NCBI GenBank assembly: GCA_965243775.1
Contig: CBDEWF010000002.1
Span: 206,691 to 270,690 of the forward strand
Origin: Sansalvadorimonas sp965243775
Lineage (GTDB): Bacteria; Pseudomonadota; Gammaproteobacteria; Pseudomonadales; Endozoicomonadaceae
DNA length: 64,000 bases
Reading direction: 5' to 3'
Made by a program: the position numbers and the translations under genes. Shown piece by piece: positions 8,377 to 16,417 of the stretch. The first letter of the stretch is position 1. Each line of letters begins with the position of its first letter. Under the pieces are notes generated by a model. It was given only the letters and a program-made list of their open reading frames with translations, ran no database searches and was not told the DNA's origin.

Positions 8377-8816
8377 AACCCCACAGAGCCAGTCCTATAT
8401 GTGGGTGCAGGTTGCTGAACCGGAGAAGTTACGACAGTGGCTCGATAAATCCCTGCCCCAGGTACCCCCGAAAACCTTACTGGGCAAAGCCCTGCACTAC
8501 CTTCACAACCAGTGGGACAAACTCATCCGTTACTGTGATGAAGGCTACCTGCGTATGGATTAACAACCTGGCAGAAAACGCGATCCGCCCTTTCGTGGTG
8601 GGGCGCAAGGCGTGGCTGTTCAGCAACAGCCAGAAAGGGGCCGATGCCAGTGCCAATCTGTACAGCCTGATTGAAACCGCCAAAGCTTGTGGTGTGGAGT
8701 CCTATGCTTATCTGAAAGAGGTTTTTACCCAGTTGCCTTCCGTGAAATCTGTTGAAGATATTGAGCAGTTGCTTCCCTGGAATGTTCAGAGCATAGAAAT
8801 CAACCGGGTTTAAAAT
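8321..8816 (+). pseudogene. IS66 tnpC C-terminal remnant, frameshifted
   Basis: C-terminal IS66 transposase sequence in two frames. 8321-8563 reads PQVPPKTLLGKALHYLHNQW, then DKLIRYCDEGYLRMD. From about 8560 a second frame reads INNLAENAIRPFVVGRKAWL, FSNSQKGADASANLYSLIET and ends LLPWNVQSIEINRV at 8813. The central DDE region is deleted. A short leader (KVLKKLGKTPQSQSYMWVQV) from an earlier part of TnpC is spliced in front. Inactive. Confidence 0.8.
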
Positions 8817-8870
8817 GGCCCCTGACTGTTCTGCTAACCTTTAAGGCCGGTTTGGTTCAGGGAAGCTGAC

Positions 8871-10280
8871 TTGTTTTCTGGATTGTTAAAGCCAACATAC
8901 TTTTGCCTTGTCCTGGTCATTGCCACAGTTCAACCTGCCAGTTCAGGTACAAATAAGCAGGAGAGCTGCACTCTCGTTTTACCCGCAGGCGAAGGGGAGA
9001 CAGAGATTCTCTCAACAGGAGTCATACGCACTCACGCCCCAGCGGCCCACCCACTGGATGATACTTACTGTGTGCCTGTTTCAGGTGAAGGTTTCGAATG
9101 TCGGGGCATTGAAAGTGCATCCCGAATAAGGGTGCCACACCTGGATGATGACACCCTCAAATTGAGTGCTCCAGGATCAGCTTGCACAGTAACGTCCCGT
9201 TCAGGTCCCCCGCCAGGTGAAACAGATGAGGTGACCGTTGAAAAAGAATCATGGGATCAATTTATGGCATCTTTCGATCCTGAGCTATCGACCTGGGAAA
9301 TTCATTGCGAGAAAGAATTTTCTGCTACCTCTTCCTTTGAAATTTATCCAGATTACGACAGTCCTCTCACTCTGGAAGTGGAAATAGTGACGCAAAGTGA
9401 ACAAGCTGCAGTATCTAGGAAGAAGCGCAAGCGGAACACCACCTGTGGCTGCGGCCTGTCCTTTGATTCGGTGAGCCTTCTTATCTCCCACCGCCGGGGC
9501 AGCACGGATGTACGTTGCAAGGGCAAGCTGAACACCACCTGTGGCTGCGGCCTGTCCTTTGATTCGGTGAGCCTTCTTAACAACCACCGCCAGGGCAGCA
9601 CGGATGCGCGTTGCAAGGGCAAGCGCAACACCACCTGTGGCTGCGGCCTGTCCTTTGATTCGGCGAGGCTTCTTGAATCCCACCGCCAGGGCAGCACGGA
9701 TGTGCGTTGCAAGGGCAAGCGCAACACCACCTGTGGCTGCGGCCTGTCCTTTGATTCAGCCAGCCTTCTTATCTCCCACCGCCGGGGCAGCACGGATGCG
9801 CGTTGCAAGGGCAAGCAGAACACCACCTGTGGCTGCGGCCTGTCCTTTGATTCGGCGAGGCTTCTTAACTCCCACCGCCAGGGCAGCACGGATGCGCGCT
9901 GCAAGGGCAAGCTGAACACCACCTGTGGCTGCGGCCTGTCCTTTGATTCAGCGAACCTTCTTGAAACCCACCGCCAGGGCAGCACGGATGCGCGTTGCAA
10001 GGGCAAGCGCAACACCACCTGTGACTGCGGCCTGTCCTTTGATTCGGCCAGCCTTCTTACCTCCCACCGCCAGGGCAGCACGGATGCGCGCTGCAAGGGC
10101 AAGCTGAACACCACCTGTGGCTGCGGTCTGTCCTTTGATTCGGTGAACCTTCTTACCTCCCACCGCCGGCGCAACACGGATGCGCGCTGCAAGGGCAAGC
10201 GGAACAAAAGAGGGGGGGAACATAAAAGACTGTATCTATTCCTACAAAAAGGTGATCACAGTTTCTCTTTTCAGCTATAA
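8871..10280 (+). CDS. Secreted C2HC finger-repeat protein, copy 2 (8 repeats)
   Basis: 469 residues. The upstream DNA, TTG start and signal peptide are nearly identical to copy 1, and the position between the tnpC end and the IS66 right end is the same. The head domain is close to copy 1 but diverges around residues 110-170 (PPPGETDEVTVEKESWDQFM against PPPETDEVIIEKESWDPLM). Eight 32-residue C-x-C-x12-H-x8-C units follow; unit 7 has CDCG and unit 8 RRRNTDARC. The tract after the array has seven Gs instead of eight, so the C-terminus is read in another frame and gains a hydrophobic tail (KRLYLFLQKGDHSFSFQL). Basic KGKR linkers recur. Function unknown; the family appears restricted to this IS cargo in the window. 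Confidence 0.7.
   Translation: MFSGLLKPTYFCLVLVIATVQPASSGTNKQESCTLVLPAGEGETEILSTGVIRTHAPAAHPLDDTYCVPVSGEGFECRGIESASRIRVPHLDDDTLKLSAPGSACTVTSRSGPPPGETDEVTVEKESWDQFMASFDPELSTWEIHCEKEFSATSSFEIYPDYDSPLTLEVEIVTQSEQAAVSRKKRKRNTTCGCGLSFDSVSLLISHRRGSTDVRCKGKLNTTCGCGLSFDSVSLLNNHRQGSTDARCKGKRNTTCGCGLSFDSARLLESHRQGSTDVRCKGKRNTTCGCGLSFDSASLLISHRRGSTDARCKGKQNTTCGCGLSFDSARLLNSHRQGSTDARCKGKLNTTCGCGLSFDSANLLETHRQGSTDARCKGKRNTTCDCGLSFDSASLLTSHRQGSTDARCKGKLNTTCGCGLSFDSVNLLTSHRRRNTDARCKGKRNKRGGEHKRLYLFLQKGDHSFSFQL
9435..10202 (+). repeat. Tandem 96-bp repeat array, exactly 8 units
   Basis: 768 bp, eight units in phase with the coding frame, same consensus as the array at 6711-7481. Unit order differs from copy 1, so the arrays have been reshuffled or expanded independently. 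Confidence 0.95.
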
Positions 10281-10510
10281 CAAATATTAATATACGAAGA
10301 GTGTCGAATATTTTTGTGGATATAGCGGTACTTGGAAGTACCGTCTGAGGTTCATATCAGAGTCAACTTAAGCACAACGGTTGCTGGTATAGTCAGCATC
10401 TCTGACTTATTGGTTAAATGCTAAGAGTATCAACATTCACCAAAGAGGGATTGCATCAGGATTACACCTGATCCAGCAAGACAACCAGATGGGTAGAAAT
10501 TACCGCTTAC

Positions 10511-10518
10511 CCTTTAAC
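10511..10518 (+). repeat. 8-bp target-site duplication, right copy
   Basis: CCTTTAAC, identical to 5531-5538. It includes the TAA stop of the minus-strand metalloprotease gene (TTA at 10514-10516), so insertion occurred exactly at the end of that gene and duplicated its stop codon. Confidence 0.9.
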
Positions 10519-12187
10519 AGGCAGGAGTCACACCCACCTGCCGGAATGAGCGGGTAATAATCTGGTCATTGATTCCATCAACCTGAGCAGCCTGAACAAC
10601 GCCACAGGCCGCTTCTGAAAAAGTTGAAGTCGTGGTCCAGTAAAGCATGTTCGAACGCACCATCAGTGCAAATGCCGCCCTGACATTCCCATTGAGCTCA
10701 TTAACTATGTTGACAAAAGCACGGTTCATCACACCACTGCCCTTGTGAACAATATAACTCTGCCGCTTGGACAGGGTTATCTGCTGTGAGGCACTGATCA
10801 CATCAGCCCAGCTTCGCTGGCAGCCTGAGACAACTTCATCGCATTCTGCAGAACTGTAAGCCGAAGGGTTATCCATGGACCGCATGGCAAAGCTGCCTTT
10901 TGAGATACGGTCACCAATACGCCAGTCGATCCCAGAAGTACCAATCACAGTCTGATAGGCTGTAGCACTCTGCTGCTTCAGATAATATTCAGCCGCAATG
11001 GCAGACATATCCGAGAAGGCCTCATTGATCGCACCGGACTGGTTGGCGTAGTACAAACCTGAGTGGTTACCGGTAAAGGCATGACTCATCTCGTGAGCCA
11101 TCAGCGTTACCGAAACCAGTGGATGAAAGCTGTAAGCCCCATCACCGAACACCAGGTAGTTTCCATCCCAGTACGCATTTTCATAATTCTGTCCGGCATT
11201 AACCAAGACTACCAGCTGGCGGATATTGCCATTGGGCCAGGTCAGTACCGGAACCTGGTACCAGTCCCGGTACATCGCCAATACCAGGTTGGAAAAGGCG
11301 TAGGCATCATTCCCGGGAGACCAGGCACCATTTGACTGATTGCCGGTATTCTGACCACAGATATAACTGATAGGTGGGAGGTTGCTGGTCGTTGTCCAGG
11401 TATTTTTAAGGGACACCACTCTGACATGACTGTTTATCAGACTGCAAACATTATTGGTCTTGGTCACAGACAGAAGCGGAATCCCGCCCTGCCCAAAGGT
11501 ATACTGGCCGGTCTTGTTGTTTCCACCAGGGCCATGATCATCATAAAGCCCCTGAATGTTGTTCCAATACTGAAAAATCTCTCTGCTTTCTGCATTGATC
11601 AGATAGTGGGGCCAAGCCTGTTGTCCATTATCCGGAAGTATCCTGAAACTGACCTTGTAGGCCAGCCTGGCGTTCTCATCTTTATCAATCCAGATAACTG
11701 CCTGGGTATCAAGGTCCTCAACCTGGCCTTTCAGACCAACCCGTTTGTAAAAATCATCCTGGGCAAAGGCAGCCATGCTGTCGCGGAACTGATCACTTAA
11801 GGATGACTTATCAATAGGCAGCTTGATTTTTCTGGCAATTTTTCCGGAAAAACTGGCTTTTTCATAACTGAGTTTATCGCCTTCTCCTTCAAAGTGCCCC
11901 ACCACACTGCGTCCAACCACTTCCAGACCTTTATAGTACTGGGAGTAACGGATATAGCGCTTGTTCTCTATAGTGAAGCTGCGTACCTGCACCAGACTGT
12001 TATCAATCTCTTCGACCTGGATATCATCACTGCTGTCATCAATTAAAGTAAAATCTTCAACGGCGCTGAAATCATCACCGGTCAATAGCTTGTCATCCAG
12101 AGCTTGTACCTGCAGTACTGGAATAATCATTCCCAGCAAGACCAGTACAGCGTTTCGAAAGAGAGAAAAATCGTAGAAAGTACCCAT
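10514..12187 (-). CDS. M4-family (thermolysin/vibriolysin-like) secreted zinc metalloprotease
   Basis: 557-residue preproenzyme. A signal segment (about residues 10-28, NAVLVLLGMIIPVLQVQA) is followed by an FTP/PepSY-type propeptide of about 180 residues. The peptidase M4 domain carries the zinc motif HEMSH (365-369) with the third ligand in INEAFSD (Glu389). The downstream motif YIVHKGSGVMNRAF corresponds to the thermolysin active-site histidine region. Family members such as LasB and vibriolysin are secreted and degrade host proteins. No C-terminal PPC domain follows; the protein ends VGVTPAC. The stop codon lies in the IS66 target duplication, so the C-terminus itself is intact. Confidence 0.92.
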   Translation of the reverse strand: MGTFYDFSLFRNAVLVLLGMIIPVLQVQALDDKLLTGDDFSAVEDFTLIDDSSDDIQVEEIDNSLVQVRSFTIENKRYIRYSQYYKGLEVVGRSVVGHFEGEGDKLSYEKASFSGKIARKIKLPIDKSSLSDQFRDSMAAFAQDDFYKRVGLKGQVEDLDTQAVIWIDKDENARLAYKVSFRILPDNGQQAWPHYLINAESREIFQYWNNIQGLYDDHGPGGNNKTGQYTFGQGGIPLLSVTKTNNVCSLINSHVRVVSLKNTWTTTSNLPPISYICGQNTGNQSNGAWSPGNDAYAFSNLVLAMYRDWYQVPVLTWPNGNIRQLVVLVNAGQNYENAYWDGNYLVFGDGAYSFHPLVSVTLMAHEMSHAFTGNHSGLYYANQSGAINEAFSDMSAIAAEYYLKQQSATAYQTVIGTSGIDWRIGDRISKGSFAMRSMDNPSAYSSAECDEVVSGCQRSWADVISASQQITLSKRQSYIVHKGSGVMNRAFVNIVNELNGNVRAAFALMVRSNMLYWTTTSTFSEAACGVVQAAQVDGINDQIITRSFRQVGVTPAC

Positions 12188-12439
12188 GGATCATCCTTGC
12201 AAGTACACTTGGCTATCTATTCAGATATAGGCGTGGATTATCTTTTAGGAAAGTAATCTGGCAATTTGATAGGAAATAAGAAAGAGGAAAGCCTCGTGTG
12301 TCTGAACAATCCGGGCTTATCTGAAACCTATTAACCCAGCGTAAGTATCCCTAACTTGAATGATATGATAATTACTCAAACATAGTTTCCCACTCAGATA
12401 TACTTTATAACAATTTTCATAGCATATCAGGCAAATAAA

Positions 12440-14755
12440 ATGCCGAGATTCGATCCAAATACAGTCTCTTTGGCCCAAATTAAACAAGACTTAGAGCAGT
12501 TACGGAAAGATGAGGCTCCGGACGTATTAGTCGGTTTAAATAACGAAGGGCGGCTTGTGCAGATCGCTTACGACGAAGGACGTTGCACGAGGAGTGAATA
12601 TACAAAGTATTCAGACAACCTCTCTGCTTATCTTCAATTAAAAGCATCTACGGGTTACCTCTATCCACAGCAACTGCAGGCAATCGAGTATTATTTACAA
12701 CAAATCAGTGAACGGGACGTTACAACTGTTGAGCCAAACTTCAGCACCCTGCCAGCTCAAGCAAAACCGGAACAACCATCTGCAATTACCGAAGAAGTTG
12801 AAACGGTTAAACCAAACCTCAGCATGCAGACAAATCAACCTGAACTGGAGCAATCATTTGCAATTACAGAAGAACTTCAAACTTTGAATGAAGTTCATAA
12901 AATTATTGTAGAGCGTCATGGGATTTATGTAAGCTCTCTTTATCTTTTAAAAGTGGTAAACAAGCTAAATGATGCAGGCCAACTTGACAACCATGAATGT
13001 TTAAAAAAAGCTTATCTACTGATTACAGCAATTATTCATTCTGATTATTACAAGAGTGACCAGAATACTCTGGAGAAAATAAAGGACACCATAGACAAGA
13101 TACCAGAGAGCTTTTTCAAGAAACTGTTACATGCAGGAATGTCTGCAGATACCTCCGCAACAATGGCTACACTTGTCGCAAAAGCCTTTACCCTGGAGCC
13201 AGCGGAAGCTGAAGCATTTGAACAGATCTATGGAAAATCTGATAATATTCAGGAAATGAAAGCCACGCTGGAAACATGCCAGCACCTGAAAGAACAAGGC
13301 TGCTACTTCCCTCTCCCGGTGTTACTTCCTGGCATCAGAAAGAATCCAGGAAAAGCCCTTCAACTTGCTACCCACCCTTTCGGAAAGAGTTCTGCTGACA
13401 GTCGACATGCCACCAACTCTCTTCTTCGCCGCTGCCTTTTGATCCACGCCAACCTTGGTGATACATCAAAGGAAGCTGAACGGTATTTAACCACGATAAA
13501 TCTATGGCATAACCCGCAGATTCTCGATCAGATTCCCCCCCTTCATAAATACAGGGATCTTTATGCTGCACTTAATAGAAAAAGCCTATCGCCAGATACT
13601 TTGCTGTTTGCTCTGGCAGACAATCAGATGACACCTGAAGTGGTTGAATGTTTAAATCATTTATCCATTTATGAACTAAAAAAAATTCATAATAAAGCCA
13701 CACAATCAACCATCATGCTTGTCAGCAAAGTAGTTGATGATGATGGTGCTCTACCCACCACGGCAACCATAAAAGCCTGCAGCGATATTCAGCGCTACAT
13801 CAATGACAAAATGACTTCTGATGAAAAGGATGTAAAGAGAGAGCGCATGGAAAAATTGCTGGAAAATGTTGGTCACAATATAATGTGTCAAATTCCAGCA
13901 ATAAATCTTGTTGAGCAGGTTGCTGGTGAGTTATTTACAGAGTCAGAAGATGATAAAAAAAGCGCAGAATTAAAAGAACATTTATTGGCCTGGGCCAAAG
14001 CCTGCCAAAATCAGAGAGATAGAGATCATTTTGCAACATACAACCAGAATCAGCAGGCATTATTAATAAAAGCCCGTCGTCATATGGCCATAATAACTTT
14101 GCAATCACTTTCTAAAGAGCTGAAAGACATTGAGCCTCTTGTGACAGTCTCGAGAACACTGGAGAATTTAACGGAAGGTTTAGAGTACAATATCAAAGCC
14201 CAAAGCCCGGAGCAGTTGAATTTTATAGCGCAACAACTCCGGGAGTTTGGATTGAAACCCGGCCAGAGGACGATATCCAATGCCGACTGCGGATTTGCAG
14301 CTATGGCACTGATGACAGGAGAGTCCCCACATCAGGTGCGTACTGCAGCAGCCCAAGCAGCAAAAGACCTGCATACATTTCTGCAGACAGCGGATTTAAC
14401 AACAATTGAAGGGGACGAAGATTATAAAAAACGGATAGAACAGGGTGCCGGTTTTTTTAAAGATTTTCAGCTCTACAAACAAGGCTTACTTTCTCCGGAA
14501 GAGAGGGCAAATTACCTTAAAGCGGATATACAGGAAGCACAAACAAGTCAAGATCCCGAGAACTATTGGCTCAACCCGGAAGATCTGCCTTATATTGCCA
14601 TTGCTTATAACACGCCGGTTTTTCTCTTTACCCCTGACAGCCCGTACAGCGAAAGTTTACAGTGCACATATGCTACCCCGGAAGGGGAACTTATAGAGTG
14701 CAATACGGAAGGACAGTACCAAACATGTATAAATCTCGCGATTGATCAAATTTGA
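12440..14755 (+). CDS. OTU-like cysteine protease, probably 5' part of an OTU-USP gene
   Basis: 771 residues, no signal peptide. The first 600 or so residues are mostly helical, of unknown family. Residues about 605-770 resemble an OTU deubiquitinase: ISNADCGFAAMALMTG gives an Asp-Cys nucleophile site (Cys617), and YWLNPEDLPYIAIAYNTPVF fits the later core strands. No catalytic His follows before the stop. The next frame, which overlaps by TTGA, begins KIRALVNIGHSLVPHWWPVV, which is what an OTU His strand would look like. Restoring one T in the T-run at 14751-14753 would join the two frames into a single OTU-USP protein. The G+C content looks lower than in the flanking core genes. The OTU call rests on motif reading only. 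Confidence 0.6.
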   Translation: MPRFDPNTVSLAQIKQDLEQLRKDEAPDVLVGLNNEGRLVQIAYDEGRCTRSEYTKYSDNLSAYLQLKASTGYLYPQQLQAIEYYLQQISERDVTTVEPNFSTLPAQAKPEQPSAITEEVETVKPNLSMQTNQPELEQSFAITEELQTLNEVHKIIVERHGIYVSSLYLLKVVNKLNDAGQLDNHECLKKAYLLITAIIHSDYYKSDQNTLEKIKDTIDKIPESFFKKLLHAGMSADTSATMATLVAKAFTLEPAEAEAFEQIYGKSDNIQEMKATLETCQHLKEQGCYFPLPVLLPGIRKNPGKALQLATHPFGKSSADSRHATNSLLRRCLLIHANLGDTSKEAERYLTTINLWHNPQILDQIPPLHKYRDLYAALNRKSLSPDTLLFALADNQMTPEVVECLNHLSIYELKKIHNKATQSTIMLVSKVVDDDGALPTTATIKACSDIQRYINDKMTSDEKDVKRERMEKLLENVGHNIMCQIPAINLVEQVAGELFTESEDDKKSAELKEHLLAWAKACQNQRDRDHFATYNQNQQALLIKARRHMAIITLQSLSKELKDIEPLVTVSRTLENLTEGLEYNIKAQSPEQLNFIAQQLREFGLKPGQRTISNADCGFAAMALMTGESPHQVRTAAAQAAKDLHTFLQTADLTTIEGDEDYKKRIEQGAGFFKDFQLYKQGLLSPEERANYLKADIQEAQTSQDPENYWLNPEDLPYIAIAYNTPVFLFTPDSPYSESLQCTYATPEGELIECNTEGQYQTCINLAIDQI

Positions 14756-16191
14756 AGATCAGGGCTCTGGTCAATATCGGTCACTCCCTCGTTCCTCACT
14801 GGTGGCCAGTGGTTACCAGTGGTCAGGTGAGAACAGGTGCTTCTTATTCACGCCAGAACTCATCTTTATCTTCCCGTTTCAATTCTATTGAATGCGGATC
14901 TTCCAGCCTGACGGAAAGCCTGCTTAACCGGCAGCACTCTCTGGGGAGCCTGAAACGGAATCCAGGCTCTATTCCTCGCGGTCAAAATATTCTTCCACGA
15001 CCAGAGTCACCCACCAACGGTGAGAAACTGGAACCCGTTGAAAATTTAGATCCCGTTTTTGAAAAAGTACTACAAGAACTGGAAAAAATGGAACAGGAGA
15101 TAAGAAGCCTGCCACCGCAAGATGTGTCTTTATCACCAGGATTTGTGAATCATAGTAAGAGGACATGTTTTGCCAACGCCGCACTCAAGCAACGTATTAC
15201 CACCATGTCAATGAAAGATGTTTTCACTTTGCAGAAAACAGCCTGTACCCTTTACAAAGCCCACCCCGAAATTTATGAACACCCCATAAAACATGGCAGC
15301 GAAAAGCGCGATGGTACAAGAAGAGCTGTATTGATATTGCGATTTGCCAAGCTGGCGGAAGCAGTTATACGAACACGATGTGGCCAAAAAAATATTGATG
15401 TTATCTCTGCACAGGTCGATTTTTTTCAGGCTTGTTATGAATTTGGTCAATCCAAAGATGCATCCAGTGGCATTTTTAAAAAATTATTCCCCTATGGAGA
15501 AGATGAGAGATTCTGGGGGAGTCATGATGATCCTCATGAGTTTATGCTGAAATTGATGGATATTATCGATGAAGCGAGAGAGTTAACGCCTCCATTAACC
15601 TACAGTACCCAGATACAGGCAACAGATAATAAAGATCAGGTTGTGGGAAAAGAGAGTGTGGATTCTGCCATTTTAGAAGTCAACATTACCCACGACACAT
15701 TGAGTAAATGCCTGGGACCCCAGATTGATGACATAGATCCGGAACAGGAAGTGAGATTCCCTGATGGTCAACCACATCCATGCCAGCGCCACGATATCTA
15801 TACCAGTGATTCCCCCGATGACATTCAACATGTTCACTTCCAGATTAAAATCTGGTCTTACCTTAACCCTTTTCGTACAGAAATACTGGCGGAGCAGGCA
15901 CGCAGGCTTGTTTTCAGTGAGCCTGTTGAAAATATCTCTTTTCAAGTGAAAAACAGCCAAACAGGCCAAATGGTTGACCTTCCATTACACCTCAAAAGTG
16001 TTGTGATTCACTGGGGGTTTGTGAATTTCGGCCACTACAAAACTCTGGAAAGAGGGGGAAATGACTGGTACCTCCACGATGACTTTGGTCTTACCAAAAT
16101 AACAGGTGGTATTCAAGACTATTTCACTTTACATAAAGATGAAATACCATACATGTTTATGTTTGAACATGATAAATCCAGCAAAACATAG
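14752..16191 (+). CDS. USP-type ubiquitin-specific protease (C19-like)
   Basis: 479-codon frame starting at TTG and overlapping the preceding gene by four bases. After a Ser-rich linker it has the marks of a eukaryote-like ubiquitin-specific protease: Cys box HSKRTCFANAALKQR (Cys139), a DPHEFMLKLMDII segment equivalent to the USP QDAHEF box, His box NFGHYKTLERGGNDWYLHDD (His428) and the closing strand IPYMFMFEH. In eukaryotes USPs cleave ubiquitin from substrates; in bacteria such domains act on host cells after secretion. No secretion signal is visible. The weak TTG start and the OTU-like His strand at its beginning suggest it is the 3' part of a frameshifted OTU-USP fusion. Confidence 0.7.
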   Translation: MKIRALVNIGHSLVPHWWPVVTSGQVRTGASYSRQNSSLSSRFNSIECGSSSLTESLLNRQHSLGSLKRNPGSIPRGQNILPRPESPTNGEKLEPVENLDPVFEKVLQELEKMEQEIRSLPPQDVSLSPGFVNHSKRTCFANAALKQRITTMSMKDVFTLQKTACTLYKAHPEIYEHPIKHGSEKRDGTRRAVLILRFAKLAEAVIRTRCGQKNIDVISAQVDFFQACYEFGQSKDASSGIFKKLFPYGEDERFWGSHDDPHEFMLKLMDIIDEARELTPPLTYSTQIQATDNKDQVVGKESVDSAILEVNITHDTLSKCLGPQIDDIDPEQEVRFPDGQPHPCQRHDIYTSDSPDDIQHVHFQIKIWSYLNPFRTEILAEQARRLVFSEPVENISFQVKNSQTGQMVDLPLHLKSVVIHWGFVNFGHYKTLERGGNDWYLHDDFGLTKITGGIQDYFTLHKDEIPYMFMFEHDKSSKT

Positions 16192-16417
16192 AGTTCTCTG
16201 TAGGATACAAAACCGCTACTCCTCACAGCCATTGTTTCTGCTTTTTCTCGTCATATCTGCCAGTATTTATTCTACCGAAGAACATCAAACCCAGATTCTC
16301 ATTACTGTTGATCACGGGCGCTCCATGTCAGGTTTCGAAGAAGGGTAGTGGGTTGTTAATAGTGTTACACTTTATGTCAAGCTGTAAAAGCTCTAGCAGC
16401 GCCTTATCTGACCAGCT

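Larger units (their letters stand above)
5539..10510 (+). mobile_element. IS66-type composite element with two passenger genes
   Basis: The 4972-bp element is bounded by inverted repeats GTAAGCGGTAATT (5539-5551) and AATTACCGCTTAC (10498-10510). The match extends to about 20 bases with two mismatches. Exact 8-bp duplications CCTTTAAC flank it. A third end sequence, identical to the right end, lies inside at 7778-7790. Left to right it holds a broken tnpA-tnpC remnant, a repeat-protein gene, the internal right end, a second decayed tnpA-tnpB-tnpC set lacking its left end, a second repeat-protein gene, and the outer right end. This is best explained by one IS66 element inserted into the tnpA of another, then recombination between the two left ends. 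No intact tnpC remains, so it cannot move alone. Confidence 0.85.

Noticed and set aside
16106..16348. Short frame at the 3' end of the USP gene that could encode a small membrane peptide
   Set aside because: Mostly overlaps the USP His-box region in another frame and has no ribosome site; the hydrophobic stretch is probably chance.
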